A stretch of 64,000 bases of DNA, taken from positions 1,736,001-1,800,000 of the forward strand of contig NZ_JBFUPW010000001.1 in the NCBI RefSeq assembly GCF_041360795.1, given 5' to 3'. The notes beneath the pieces are model-generated. The model was not told the origin of the DNA and did no database searches. It saw only the letters and a program-made list of their open reading frames with translations. The stretch comes from Arthrobacter_E sp041360795 (lineage in GTDB: Bacteria; Actinomycetota; Actinomycetes; Actinomycetales; Micrococcaceae). Below, piece by piece: positions 51,773-59,527 of this stretch. Numbering within the stretch: position 1 is the first letter of the stretch; the number at the start of each line of letters is the position of its first letter. The position numbers and the translations under genes are program-made.

Positions 51773-52012
51773 TCAGCGCTCTTCGCGGTAGGCGTGATGC
51801 AGGTCGTTCGTGAGACCGGACTGCTCGTGGGCCTTGACCTCGGCTTCACGCCTCCGGTCCCGCCAGAGCTGGATCTCGTTGACGACCACGACGAACAGCG
51901 GGAAGAGCACCGTGAGGAATCGGCCCCAGAAGGACATGTCGTCCCGAACCACCGCGAACACGACGGCGGCCGCCAGGATCACGAAGTACAGAATGCGGAA
52001 GGTCCTGGTCAT
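51773..52012 (-). CDS. Small membrane protein
   Basis: 79 residues from ATG 52012, after a GAGG site. There are two hydrophobic segments (LYFVILAAAVVFAVV and FLTVLFPLFVVVV), then a charged tail with WRDRRREAEVKAHEQ. The longer open frame to 52315 has no conserved character. No family is recognised. Confidence 0.55.
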   Translation of the reverse strand: MTRTFRILYFVILAAAVVFAVVRDDMSFWGRFLTVLFPLFVVVVNEIQLWRDRRREAEVKAHEQSGLTNDLHHAYREER

Positions 52013-52304
52013 GCCGCCCTCACCGCCTCGACGCGGACCCTTGACCGCGCTGTCCCGCTTCTCCGGTTCCTGCCTGCTCTGGGATGGCCCACGGTTCCCC
52101 TCTCCATCTGCCGCCCACTGTCTCGTGAACTGAGCCAGCTGCTCCTGCACATCTCTCTGCCTTCGACAGTATCCCGAGTCGCATCCGGGCACTGATTTCC
52201 GGAAACTTCTGTGGATATTCTTCCGGCCTGTCGATCCACGGCCTTCTCGATCGTCTTGTAGCTGAGCCCGCCAAGGGCCACCATCGAGTGAAGGAGGAAA
52301 AGTC

Positions 52305-52682
52305 ATGCGATACACCCTGTTGCTGCATTACCCGGAGATGAGCCCCGAGGAGCTCGGCCCGGAAGTCCTGGCTCAAGGTCAGGAGGCGATGCGTTCCTAC
52401 GCCGCGACCCTTCAGCAGGCCGGCGTGCTGCTCGGCGCGGAGGTGCTGCAGCCGTCCCACGCAAGCACCACGGTGACCGTCCGGGACGGGAAGTTGCGGG
52501 TTCAGGACGGACCTTTCGCCGACACGAAGGAACAGCTCGGCGGGTACTTCGTGCTGGACGTGCCGGACCTGGACGCCGCCCTCGAGTGGGCCGGCCGGGC
52601 CCCCGGGGCCCAGTGGGGCGCCGTCGAAATCCGACCGGGCGCCACCCATACCGTGGACGGCGTGTGGGTGCCGAACGGCTGA
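52305..52682 (+). CDS. YciI-family (DGPF-domain) protein
   Basis: 125 residues. MRYTLLLHYPE, VQDGPFADTKEQLGGYFVLD and the ALEWAGRAP segment are the YCII/DGPF pattern (ferredoxin-like fold). A strong GAAGGAGGAAAAG site precedes the ATG. Such genes are regularly next to ECF sigma factors of the ECF42 group, as here. The biochemical role is not settled. Confidence 0.88.
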   Translation: MRYTLLLHYPEMSPEELGPEVLAQGQEAMRSYAATLQQAGVLLGAEVLQPSHASTTVTVRDGKLRVQDGPFADTKEQLGGYFVLDVPDLDAALEWAGRAPGAQWGAVEIRPGATHTVDGVWVPNG

Positions 52683-52693
52683 CCCTGCGGTCG

Positions 52694-53974
52694 ATGTCCG
52701 AACACGACGCCGACGCGCGGGCCGCCGCCGAACTGGCCGCCCGCGCGTCGTACGGCCGGCTGATCGCCACCCTGGCCGCCGCCACTGGAGACGTGCTCCT
52801 CGCGGAGGACGCCTTGGCCGACGCGTTCGAACAGGCCCTGCGGCGCTGGCCCGACGACGGAGTCCCGGCCAGCCCGGAAGGCTGGCTGCTCACCGTGGCG
52901 CGCAACCGGCAGCGGGACGAGTGGAAGTCCGCCCGCCACCGGCTGGCGGCCACCCTGGAAGGAATCGAGGTGCCGGTCATGGGCTCCCTAGAGGGAAAGA
53001 CCTTTCCGGTCCGACGGTTGTCATTGTTGCTGACCTGCGCTCATCCGGCGATCGCGGAGGACATCCGCACTCCCTTGATGCTCCAGACTGTGCTCGGGTT
53101 CGATGCGGCGCAGATCGGGGCCGCCTTCGCGATCCCGACCGCCACCATGGCGCAACGGCTGGTGCGGGCGAAGCGCCGGATCAGGGACGCGGGGATCCCG
53201 TTCGAGCTGCCGGGCCCTGAGGCCCTCTCGTCCAGGCTGCCCCCGGTCCTGGAGGCGGTGTACGGCTGTCTGTCCATCGCTGCGCCGGCCGGCGCCGAGG
53301 GCTCGGCTCAGGGCGGCCCCGTCCCCCGTCCGATGATGGCCGAGGGGCTGTTTCTCGCCGAAGTCGTCGCCGACAGCCTCGGCAACGACGCCGAGGCCTG
53401 GTCCCTGGCCGCGCTGGCCGCGTTTCTTGTGTCGCGACCTGTCGGGGGCGCCTATGTGCCGCTCGAAGACCAGGACCCCGGTTCCTGGAACACCGCGCTC
53501 CTACACCGCGCCGAGACCCACCTGCGGAAGGCCTCGGACCTGACCTCCGAGTCCGGAATTCACGGCACCCCGGGGCGGTTTCAGCTGGAAGCCGCGATCC
53601 AGGCGGTGCATGCCGACCGCGCCCGGACAGGCCGGACGGAGTGGACCGCGTTGGCCACGTTGTACGCCGCGCTGAACCTCGTGGCGCCGACGCTGGGCTC
53701 CAGGGTGGCGGAGGCCGCGGTCATCAGGCGCACGGACGGGCCCCGGGCTGCACTGCGTCAGCTCGATGACCTGGCCGAGCAGCATCCGCAGGAATGCGAG
53801 CGGTTCCAGCCGTACGCCGTCGCACGCGCGGATGCTTTCAGAAGTGCAGGGAACTTCGAAGCCGCCGCTGAATGTTTTGAGCGGGCCCTTCAGCTGACGG
53901 TGGACGAACCGGTCCGGGTTCACCTCCGCGCTCAACTGGAATCAGTCCGCTGGAAGCAGTCAGGGAGTGCCTGA
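52694..53974 (+). CDS. ECF sigma factor with long C-terminal extension (ECF42-like)
   Basis: 426 residues. Region 2 is LAEDALADAFEQALRRWPDDG and WLLTVARNRQRDEWKS; region 4 includes FDAAQIGAAFAIPTATMAQRLVRAKRRIRDAGI. The roughly 230-residue C-terminal extension has helical, TPR-like repeats (FEAAAECFERALQL). ECF42 factors have this extension and no anti-sigma gene, and pair with DGPF proteins; that fits. ATG 52694 is used; GTG 52664, overlapping the YciI stop, is also possible. Confidence 0.87.
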   Translation: MSEHDADARAAAELAARASYGRLIATLAAATGDVLLAEDALADAFEQALRRWPDDGVPASPEGWLLTVARNRQRDEWKSARHRLAATLEGIEVPVMGSLEGKTFPVRRLSLLLTCAHPAIAEDIRTPLMLQTVLGFDAAQIGAAFAIPTATMAQRLVRAKRRIRDAGIPFELPGPEALSSRLPPVLEAVYGCLSIAAPAGAEGSAQGGPVPRPMMAEGLFLAEVVADSLGNDAEAWSLAALAAFLVSRPVGGAYVPLEDQDPGSWNTALLHRAETHLRKASDLTSESGIHGTPGRFQLEAAIQAVHADRARTGRTEWTALATLYAALNLVAPTLGSRVAEAAVIRRTDGPRAALRQLDDLAEQHPQECERFQPYAVARADAFRSAGNFEAAAECFERALQLTVDEPVRVHLRAQLESVRWKQSGSA

Positions 53975-54056
53975 AGCCGTGCACGAGGAGGTCAGAGCGT
54001 GCACCACCGGTCGGCGGCCGGCTGGGAGCGCTGAGGTCTCTTGGAACGCCGGGGCC

Positions 54057-54509
54057 TCAGACCACCAGGTCGAGACGGTGATCCGTTCCACGGAAGTTGA
54101 AGCTGTCACCCTCGCGCAGACCCTGGATCGCGTCGAACACGGGCGAACCGGGGGCGATGCCCTCGTAGCTGACACCGTCGCAGTCGAAGGAGCTGGAGGC
54201 GACTCCCACCACATAGTGGTCGCCGCCGTACGCGACGATGGCACCCGGACGCACGGTGTCCGTGACGCTCACATCGAGGGCATCGATGGCCGCCAGGAGT
54301 GCTCTCTGATGAGCTTCCACGCCCTCGAACAGTTCAACGAACTCGCCTTCCTCGTCCGAATGGGAGAGGTCGTCCGGCTCGATGGGCGAACTGGTGTCGA
54401 CCTCGGCCGCGGAGTGTTCCGCTGCCGCGTCGTCCGCGACTGCCGTGTTCTCCGAGAGTGCCTGCGCCTTGAGGGCTTCCTTGACGCGTTCCTTGGCGGC
54501 CGTATCCAT
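54057..54509 (-). CDS. Protein with GreA/GreB C-terminal-like domain
   Basis: About 150 residues. The first 55 are acidic and Ala-rich, and the last 65 (VRPGAIVAYGGDHYVVG, then PGSPVFDAIQGLREGD and FNFRG) resemble the FKBP-like C-terminal domain of Gre factors. The N-terminal coiled-coil finger that reaches into RNA polymerase is absent. It could bind RNA polymerase without cleavage activity, but this is inference. A GTG at 54554 gives a longer form; ATG 54509 has the better ribosome site. Confidence 0.65.
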   Translation of the reverse strand: MDTAAKERVKEALKAQALSENTAVADDAAAEHSAAEVDTSSPIEPDDLSHSDEEGEFVELFEGVEAHQRALLAAIDALDVSVTDTVRPGAIVAYGGDHYVVGVASSSFDCDGVSYEGIAPGSPVFDAIQGLREGDSFNFRGTDHRLDLVV

Positions 54510-54644
54510 GCGTGAACCTGCTTCCTGTGCGATGTCGTCACTTGTCAGCGACACTACTCTGCGCCGAAGTCACCGCCCTGACAAGAGGCGTCTCGACCGA
54601 CGTGTTGTACGGCTGGACCGGACGAGACTGCCGAATTTGCCCGA

Positions 54645-54650
54645 TAGGCT
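54645..54650 (+). promoter_or_regulatory. -10 element upstream of a 22-codon leader ORF
   Basis: TAGGCT ends six bases before ATG 54657. Confidence 0.45.
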
Positions 54651-54656
54651 CTCAGC

Positions 54657-54725
54657 ATGTTCCCCGGCGACTCAGCTCCCCTCTCGAACGACGCGCGCCG
54701 CCGCGGGGAGGTGCGTGAACCGTGA
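54657..54725 (+). CDS. Putative 22-codon leader ORF overlapping the UV-glycosylase gene
   Basis: ATG 54657 lies at the predicted transcription start. The peptide (MFPGDSAPLSNDARRRG...) ends with TGA at 54723-54725, which overlaps the next gene's GTG (54722-54724) as GTGA. A GGGGAGG ribosome site for the downstream gene lies inside it. Same layout as at moeA. Confidence 0.45.
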   Translation: MFPGDSAPLSNDARRRGEVREP

Positions 54726-55153
54726 GGATCTGGTCCGTGCATCCAAGCCAACTGGACCGAGCCGGGCTCGTCGCCTGCTGGCGGGAGACGCTGCTCGCCC
54801 AGGCCGTGCTGTCCGGCCGGACCCGCGGCTATCAGAACCACCCGCAACTGGAACGGTTCCGCGCGACGGCGGAGCCGCTGGCCGCCGTCGGCGCCTATCT
54901 GAGCGCTGTCCAGGCCGAGGCGACCGCGCGCGGGTACCGCTTCGACGCTGACCGCATCCTGCGCCCCGGGCTGCCCGACGGCGACATCCCGGTCACGAGC
55001 GGCCAGCTGGCCTACGAGTGGGCCCACCTGGGCGCCAAGCTGGAGCGCCGCAGCCCCGCCGACGCCGAACGATGGGCGGCGAGCAGCCCTGTGCCGCATC
55101 CGCTGTTCACCGTGGTCGAAGGGCCGGTGGAATCGTGGGAGCGAGTCTCATAG
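54722..55153 (+). CDS. Pyrimidine-dimer DNA glycosylase / endonuclease V-like protein
   Basis: 143 residues of the Pyr_excise family. The opening MRIWSVHPSQLD, LVACWRETLLAQAVLSG, and RGYQNHPQLERFRA are family blocks; the family includes T4 endonuclease V, which cuts at UV-induced cyclobutane dimers. The T4 N-terminal Thr nucleophile cannot be matched with certainty. GTG 54722 is chosen by the conserved start and the GTGA overlap. Repair function is inferred from the family. Confidence 0.75.
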   Translation: MRIWSVHPSQLDRAGLVACWRETLLAQAVLSGRTRGYQNHPQLERFRATAEPLAAVGAYLSAVQAEATARGYRFDADRILRPGLPDGDIPVTSGQLAYEWAHLGAKLERRSPADAERWAASSPVPHPLFTVVEGPVESWERVS

Positions 55154-55181
55154 GGCATGCATCCAGCGCCGTGGGCCGTGA

Positions 55182-55187
55182 TAGCCT
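55182..55187 (+). promoter_or_regulatory. -10 element of the ABC-F leader
   Basis: TAGCCT ends seven bases before ATG 55195 of a short ORF. Confidence 0.35.
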
Positions 55188-55194
55188 CGTCCGC

Positions 55195-55221
55195 ATGGAG
55201 ATCGAGGTCGACAGAAGCTAG
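55195..55221 (+). CDS. Putative 8-codon leader peptide MEIEVDRS
   Basis: It starts next to the predicted transcription start and stops with TAG. It has no ribosome site, as expected for leaderless translation. It could be the sensing ORF for translation inhibitors, by analogy with other ABC-F leaders. Confidence 0.35.
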   Translation: MEIEVDRS

Positions 55222-55486
55222 CCGCCGGAGTTCCGGTGGCCAGCGCCCCAGTTGAGAGCATGCTCCCAGGAGTCTTCCTGGTCTGAGCGGTTCTTGTCGT
55301 GGCCTGCGCCCTATCCCCTGCCACCTCGGCATCACTCTGATGCCGCGTGTCCAGCTGACGGAGCTTCACGTTTCCGGCCGGTGCCCTCTCATCAAAGCGC
55401 CCGGCCCGTCCCCTTTCCCAGAGGCACCCCCGACCCGCCCCGAGCGTGCGTTGTGTCGAGCTGGTGCCCGGACGAGAAGAGTCTTC

Positions 55487-57088
55487 ATGAAATCAGCGAT
55501 CACCCTCCACGACCTGTCCTTCGCCTGGCCGGACGGCACCATCGTGCTCGACAGCGTCAACGGTTCATTCCCCACCGTCCGGACCGGCTTGGTGGGACGC
55601 AACGGAGCCGGCAAATCCACCCTACTGAAGTTGATGGCGGGGATCCTGACCCCCGCCAGCGGGCGGATCGACTGCGGATCCGAGGTGGGCTATCTGCCAC
55701 AGAATCTCACCTTGCGCCGCACCACGACCGTGGCTCAGCTGCTCGGCATCGAGCACGTCCTGGATGCCCTGCGGGCCATTGAAGGCGGAGACGTCGCTCA
55801 AGAGCACTTCGATACCGTGGGCGACGATTGGGACATCGAATCGCGCGCCACCGAGGCTCTTGACGGCATCGGGTTTCCCGCAGGGGTGCTGCACCGGCAG
55901 GTCACGCAGCTGTCTGGAGGAGAGGCGATGCTCATCGCCGTCACCGGGCTGCGGTTGCGCCGCTCCGGTGTCACGCTGCTGGATGAACCGACCAATAATC
56001 TGGATCGGCCCACCCGTGCCCGGCTCAGGGAAATGGTCCAGGAGTGGCCCGGCTCTCTGGTGGTCGTGAGCCACGACCTGGAGCTCCTGGAAGTCATGGA
56101 CCAGACCACGGAACTGCACGCAGGCGTACTCGACACCTTCGGAGGACCCTACAGCGCGTGGCGCGAGCACCGGGAGCAGGCGCAGGCTGCCGCCGTGCAA
56201 GCAGCCCAGTCGGCGCAGCAGCTCTTGAAAACGGAGAAACGGCAGCGTCAGGAAGCGGAGTCGAAGCTCGCGCGGAGGGATCGCACCGCGAAAAAGACGC
56301 AGCGGGACGGCGGGATCCCGAAGATCCTGGCCGGTAACCGCGCCAGCAAGGCGCAGGTGTCGGCAGGGAATCTGCGGGGCACTCTGGATCAGAAGGTCAT
56401 CGCGGCGCAGGCTGCCGTCGACGCCGCAGATGCGCGGGTCCGCGAGGAGCTGCACGTCAGCCTCGTCTTGCCGGATCCTGACGTTCCGCGAGGGCGCCGC
56501 ATCGCTGAGCTGTCCGATGGTGAACACCACCATGTCATTCAAGGCCCCGAACGAATCGCGCTGGTCGGTCCGAATGGAGCGGGGAAATCCAGCCTGCTGC
56601 AGCGCCTTCTCGCCGGCGCAGCCGTGGAGCCCGGGCTGCCGGGCGGCAGGCTGCTGACCGATCGAGTCGGCTACCTGCCGCAACGCCTGGATGGACTCGA
56701 CGACGCAGCAAGCCCTCTGGAAAACATCCAGCGCGTAGCCACGGCAACGCCGCCGGGGACGATCCGCAATCAGCTCGCACGGCTCCTGCTGCGAGGTTCG
56801 GCCGCGGACAGGCCAGTCAGCACGCTTTCGGGCGGCGAGCGCTTCCGGGCGAGCCTGGCCATGCTCCTCCTCGCCGATCCTCCCGCTCAGCTGCTCATCC
56901 TGGACGAGCCGAGTAACAATCTGGACGTCTCCACCGTCGGGCACCTCGCCGAGGCCTTGGAGGCCTATCGCGGCGCGATTCTCATCGTCAGCCACGACCA
57001 CGCGTTCCTCGACCGGCTCGGGCTGGATGCCGTCCTCGCGGTGGAGCCTGGCGGAACCCTGACGCGACGCGGAGGTCTGGACGGTTGA
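55487..57088 (+). CDS. ABC-F family ATPase (ribosome-associated)
   Basis: A soluble protein of 533 residues with two ABC domains and no membrane segment. Domain 1 has GRNGAGKST, LSGGEAM and LLDEPTNNLD; domain 2 has GPNGAGKSS, LSGGERF and LILDEPSNNLD. Both have the ABC-F catalytic Glu. A charged linker (residues about 215-305, rich in Lys/Arg/Gln/Ala) would reach the ribosome. Relatives either protect ribosomes from macrolide-, lincosamide- or pleuromutilin-type drugs or act as translation factors. The long leader suggests an inducible resistance type. ATG 55487 is used; the upstream in-frame ATG at 55340 gives a low-complexity extension. Confidence 0.88.
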   Translation: MKSAITLHDLSFAWPDGTIVLDSVNGSFPTVRTGLVGRNGAGKSTLLKLMAGILTPASGRIDCGSEVGYLPQNLTLRRTTTVAQLLGIEHVLDALRAIEGGDVAQEHFDTVGDDWDIESRATEALDGIGFPAGVLHRQVTQLSGGEAMLIAVTGLRLRRSGVTLLDEPTNNLDRPTRARLREMVQEWPGSLVVVSHDLELLEVMDQTTELHAGVLDTFGGPYSAWREHREQAQAAAVQAAQSAQQLLKTEKRQRQEAESKLARRDRTAKKTQRDGGIPKILAGNRASKAQVSAGNLRGTLDQKVIAAQAAVDAADARVREELHVSLVLPDPDVPRGRRIAELSDGEHHHVIQGPERIALVGPNGAGKSSLLQRLLAGAAVEPGLPGGRLLTDRVGYLPQRLDGLDDAASPLENIQRVATATPPGTIRNQLARLLLRGSAADRPVSTLSGGERFRASLAMLLLADPPAQLLILDEPSNNLDVSTVGHLAEALEAYRGAILIVSHDHAFLDRLGLDAVLAVEPGGTLTRRGGLDG

Positions 57089-57109
57089 ATCTGCTCTCGA
57101 ACACGGACG

Positions 57110-57520
57110 TCAGGCGAGAAGCTCCTCATACGACACCACCGGGATGATCCCCTCCGCGGAAGCGATCAGCTGTGCATCGGCCGTCACGAGGACGTCGGCC
57201 TGCAGGGACGCCACGGCGAGGTACTCCGCCGGTCCGACGTCGTCCCAGCCGAGCTGCCGGGCGATCCTCCACGCCGTGGCGCGGCTGACCCGGTCCCCCA
57301 GTAACCGGATCCTGAGGGTCGCCAGACCGGTGAGTTGCGCTCGGGCCGCCTTCTCGTCCAGGAGTCCCGCGTGGGCTTCGCGATAGAGCATCGAGAGCAC
57401 CTCGCTGCGGAGCACGGCCGGTCCGACCAGGGCCCGCCGTGCTCCGAGAGTGGGGTCCTCGCCGACGATGCGGCGGGCGGTGATGGCGTCGAGAGCGAAC
57501 CGGGTGTGCCGTGAGTCCAT
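57110..57520 (-). CDS. PIN-domain protein (VapC-like ribonuclease)
   Basis: 136 residues. The PIN acidic residues appear as FALDAITA (first Asp), LRSEVLSML (Glu), DVGPAEYLAVASLQADVLVTADAQL (late Asp pair region). It has the length of VapC toxins. No vapB-like antitoxin gene is adjacent on either side, so it may be an orphan. TGTACT lies six bases before ATG 57520, implying leaderless translation. Confidence 0.75.
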   Translation of the reverse strand: MDSRHTRFALDAITARRIVGEDPTLGARRALVGPAVLRSEVLSMLYREAHAGLLDEKAARAQLTGLATLRIRLLGDRVSRATAWRIARQLGWDDVGPAEYLAVASLQADVLVTADAQLIASAEGIIPVVSYEELLA

Positions 57521-57526
57521 ACGTCC

Positions 57527-57532
57527 AGTACA
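57527..57532 (-). promoter_or_regulatory. -10 element, leaderless PIN gene
   Basis: TGTACT on the minus strand, six bases before ATG 57520. Confidence 0.35.
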
Positions 57533-57578
57533 CGGGATCCCGCGCGCCGAATCCAGACCTGAGTCGCCCAGGCCTGAG

Positions 57579-57584
57579 TACCAT
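57579..57584 (+). promoter_or_regulatory. -10 element, leaderless membrane-protein gene
   Basis: TACCAT ends six bases before ATG 57591. With the element at 57527-57532 it forms a compact divergent promoter pair. Confidence 0.4.
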
Positions 57585-57590
57585 CGACCC

Positions 57591-58175
57591 ATGACCCCGG
57601 CGATTCTGCTGAAAACGCTGATCCTCCTCGCGGCTGCCGTGTTCGTCGCGGCGATCGTGTGGCGGGCCCGGCGGCACCCCAACCGTGCCAAGGACTTCCC
57701 CGAGCGCGTCCGGATGCCGAAACTCGTCGCCGTCGTCGGCTGGCTCTTCGCGGCGGTGGGCCTGCTGATGGGGCTGGTGGCCTTCACGTCGGACGACGCC
57801 GAGAACCCCCTCGGGTTCCAGATCTCTTCGCTCGCGATCTTCATCGGCTGCGTGCTGTTCCTGGTGTTGTACCGCAATTGGTACGTCGCAGCCGGCACGG
57901 ACGAGGTCGCCTTCCGGACCTTCCTCGGCACGGAGCACGTGGTGCCGTACGGCGATGTGGCCTCGTACCGCGTGGTGGAACGGAAAGGGCAGCCGATCCT
58001 GACCGTCACCTCAATCGACGGCGCCCGGCTCAGCCTCAACATTCGGACCTTCGACGTCGCACCGTTGCTCCTGGCGATCCGGTTCCGCGAGGCGAACGGC
58101 CGATGGCCCGGGCGCGGTGAGCTGGCGAGGTGGGTCAGGCCCGGCCCGCCGCCCTCCGCAGCCCCACCACGTTGA
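57591..58175 (+). CDS. Membrane protein with PH-like cytoplasmic domain
   Basis: 194 residues. There are three hydrophobic segments (near 5-22, 45-65 and 75-92), then a beta-rich part (DEVAFRTFLGTEHVVPYGDVASYRVVERKG) that resembles bacterial PH domains. The C-terminal Pro-rich tail overlaps the convergent MFS gene by 41 bases. The function is unknown. Confidence 0.72.
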   Translation: MTPAILLKTLILLAAAVFVAAIVWRARRHPNRAKDFPERVRMPKLVAVVGWLFAAVGLLMGLVAFTSDDAENPLGFQISSLAIFIGCVLFLVLYRNWYVAAGTDEVAFRTFLGTEHVVPYGDVASYRVVERKGQPILTVTSIDGARLSLNIRTFDVAPLLLAIRFREANGRWPGRGELARWVRPGPPPSAAPPR

Positions 58176-59481
58176 GGACCACGACGAAGAGCAGCGCCAC
58201 GGCGATGCCGCAGCTCATCCCGAGCCAGCCGGCGGCGTCGAACGCGAGGCCCAGCAGCCAGCCGAGCACGGAAGAACCCATATAGAAGGCGATGTTGTAC
58301 AGCGCGCTGGCCTGTCCCCGAAACGCTTCCCCCGCCCGGGCGCCGACCGTGGCGACGGCCGCGGCGTGGGACATGAAGTTCCCCGCGGTGAAGAGCAGCA
58401 GGCCCACGATGATCGCGGGCAGCCGGTCGGCCAGCAGGATCGCGAGGCCCGCGATCATCGCGAGCACCCCGTGCAGACTGGTCCACGCGAAGCCCCGGCG
58501 GCTGAGCCACCGGCCGGCCAGCCGCGAGGAGGCCGTCCCCGCGAAGTAGGCCAGGAACACCAAGGACGCGAGCGCGGCCGGCACGAAGAAGGGCGCCGCT
58601 TCGAGCCGGAACGTCAGGAAGTTGAAGACGGCCACGAAACTGCCGGTCACCAGGAACGCCTGCACATACAGCACGAAGAGCGGTGCGGAGGTGAGTGCCT
58701 GGCGGATACGGCCCGGCTCACGTGTGGATTCGGTGACGCGGCCCGGGCTCCGGCCGGCACGGACTGGCCGCGGCCCTCGTTCCCGGGGAGCGAGCCAAAG
58801 GAACAGCGCTGCGGCCACCATACTCACGAGTCCGACGCCGAGCAGCGCGCTACGCCACCCGAACCACGCCCCGAGCGGCCCGGCCACGAGCCGCCCTAGC
58901 GCTCCCCCGACCGTGGTCCCCGAGATGTACACGGTCGCGGCGACCGCCGCACGTGCACCGGCCAGTTGTTCGTACACATACGCGACGGCGAGCACTGGGA
59001 CGCCGCCGACCACGAGCCCCGTGAGGAACCGCAGTCCGAGAAGGACTTCCAGGCCAGGGGCGAGGGCCGTCGCCAGCCCGAGCACCACGGTACCGGCCAC
59101 TGCGATCCGCATGCACGGCAGCCTCCCGATCCGGTCGGCGACCGCGGCCCAGAGCAGCACGCCCACGGCGAGTCCCGTGGTCGCGGCCGAGACACTCAGC
59201 GCCGCCGTCGACGCGCTCAGCGACAGCTCCCGGGCGATCCCCGGCAGCACCCCTTGAATCGCATACAACTGAGCGAAACTCGCGACGCCGGCCGCCACGA
59301 GTGCCGCCATCATCCGGCGGTCTCTGCGCTGCTCCACGAGCGGAGCCCGGCGATCCTCGTCACGGTCGCCGACGGCGGGCGTATTGGTTGCGGGCACACC
59401 GGTGCCCGCGAGACCAGTGGAGGACGTCTCCACGACGGGTGTTGGAGAGGTTGGAAGACTCACTCTGTCGACGGTACCCAC
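58135..59481 (-). CDS. MFS transporter, AraJ/YnfM-like
   Basis: 448 residues with twelve membrane segments after a 50-residue hydrophilic N-terminus. The MFS signature is WAAVADRIGRLPCM near 112, and FLTGLVVGGVPVLAVAYVYE is typical of the AraJ/CynX-like drug or sugar efflux group. GTG 59481 is used; GTG 59463 is also possible. A divergent LysR gene suggests it is regulated by it. Likely efflux; the cargo is unknown. Confidence 0.85.
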   Translation of the reverse strand: MGTVDRVSLPTSPTPVVETSSTGLAGTGVPATNTPAVGDRDEDRRAPLVEQRRDRRMMAALVAAGVASFAQLYAIQGVLPGIARELSLSASTAALSVSAATTGLAVGVLLWAAVADRIGRLPCMRIAVAGTVVLGLATALAPGLEVLLGLRFLTGLVVGGVPVLAVAYVYEQLAGARAAVAATVYISGTTVGGALGRLVAGPLGAWFGWRSALLGVGLVSMVAAALFLWLAPRERGPRPVRAGRSPGRVTESTREPGRIRQALTSAPLFVLYVQAFLVTGSFVAVFNFLTFRLEAAPFFVPAALASLVFLAYFAGTASSRLAGRWLSRRGFAWTSLHGVLAMIAGLAILLADRLPAIIVGLLLFTAGNFMSHAAAVATVGARAGEAFRGQASALYNIAFYMGSSVLGWLLGLAFDAAGWLGMSCGIAVALLFVVVLNVVGLRRAAGRA

Positions 59482-59513
59482 GCCATGGGGTTATGACTAA
59501 TGTCCTCTGACCC

Positions 59514-59519
59514 TAGAAT
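59514..59519 (+). promoter_or_regulatory. -10 element for the lysR gene
   Basis: TAGAAT lies eight bases before ATG 59528. Confidence 0.4.
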
Positions 59520-59527
59520 CATGCATT

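Larger units (their letters stand above)
55154..55486 (+). other. Long leader of the ABC-F gene
   Basis: About 330 bases. It holds a -10-like TAGCCT (55182-55187), an eight-codon ORF (55195-55221), a 7-3-7 hairpin GGCATCA/TGATGCC (55328-55344), and a G+C-rich stem GGCCGG/CCGGCC (55376-55381 with 55401-55406) followed by a pyrimidine run. This resembles leaders that control ABC-F genes through ribosome stalling, but the pairing has not been computed. Confidence 0.4.
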
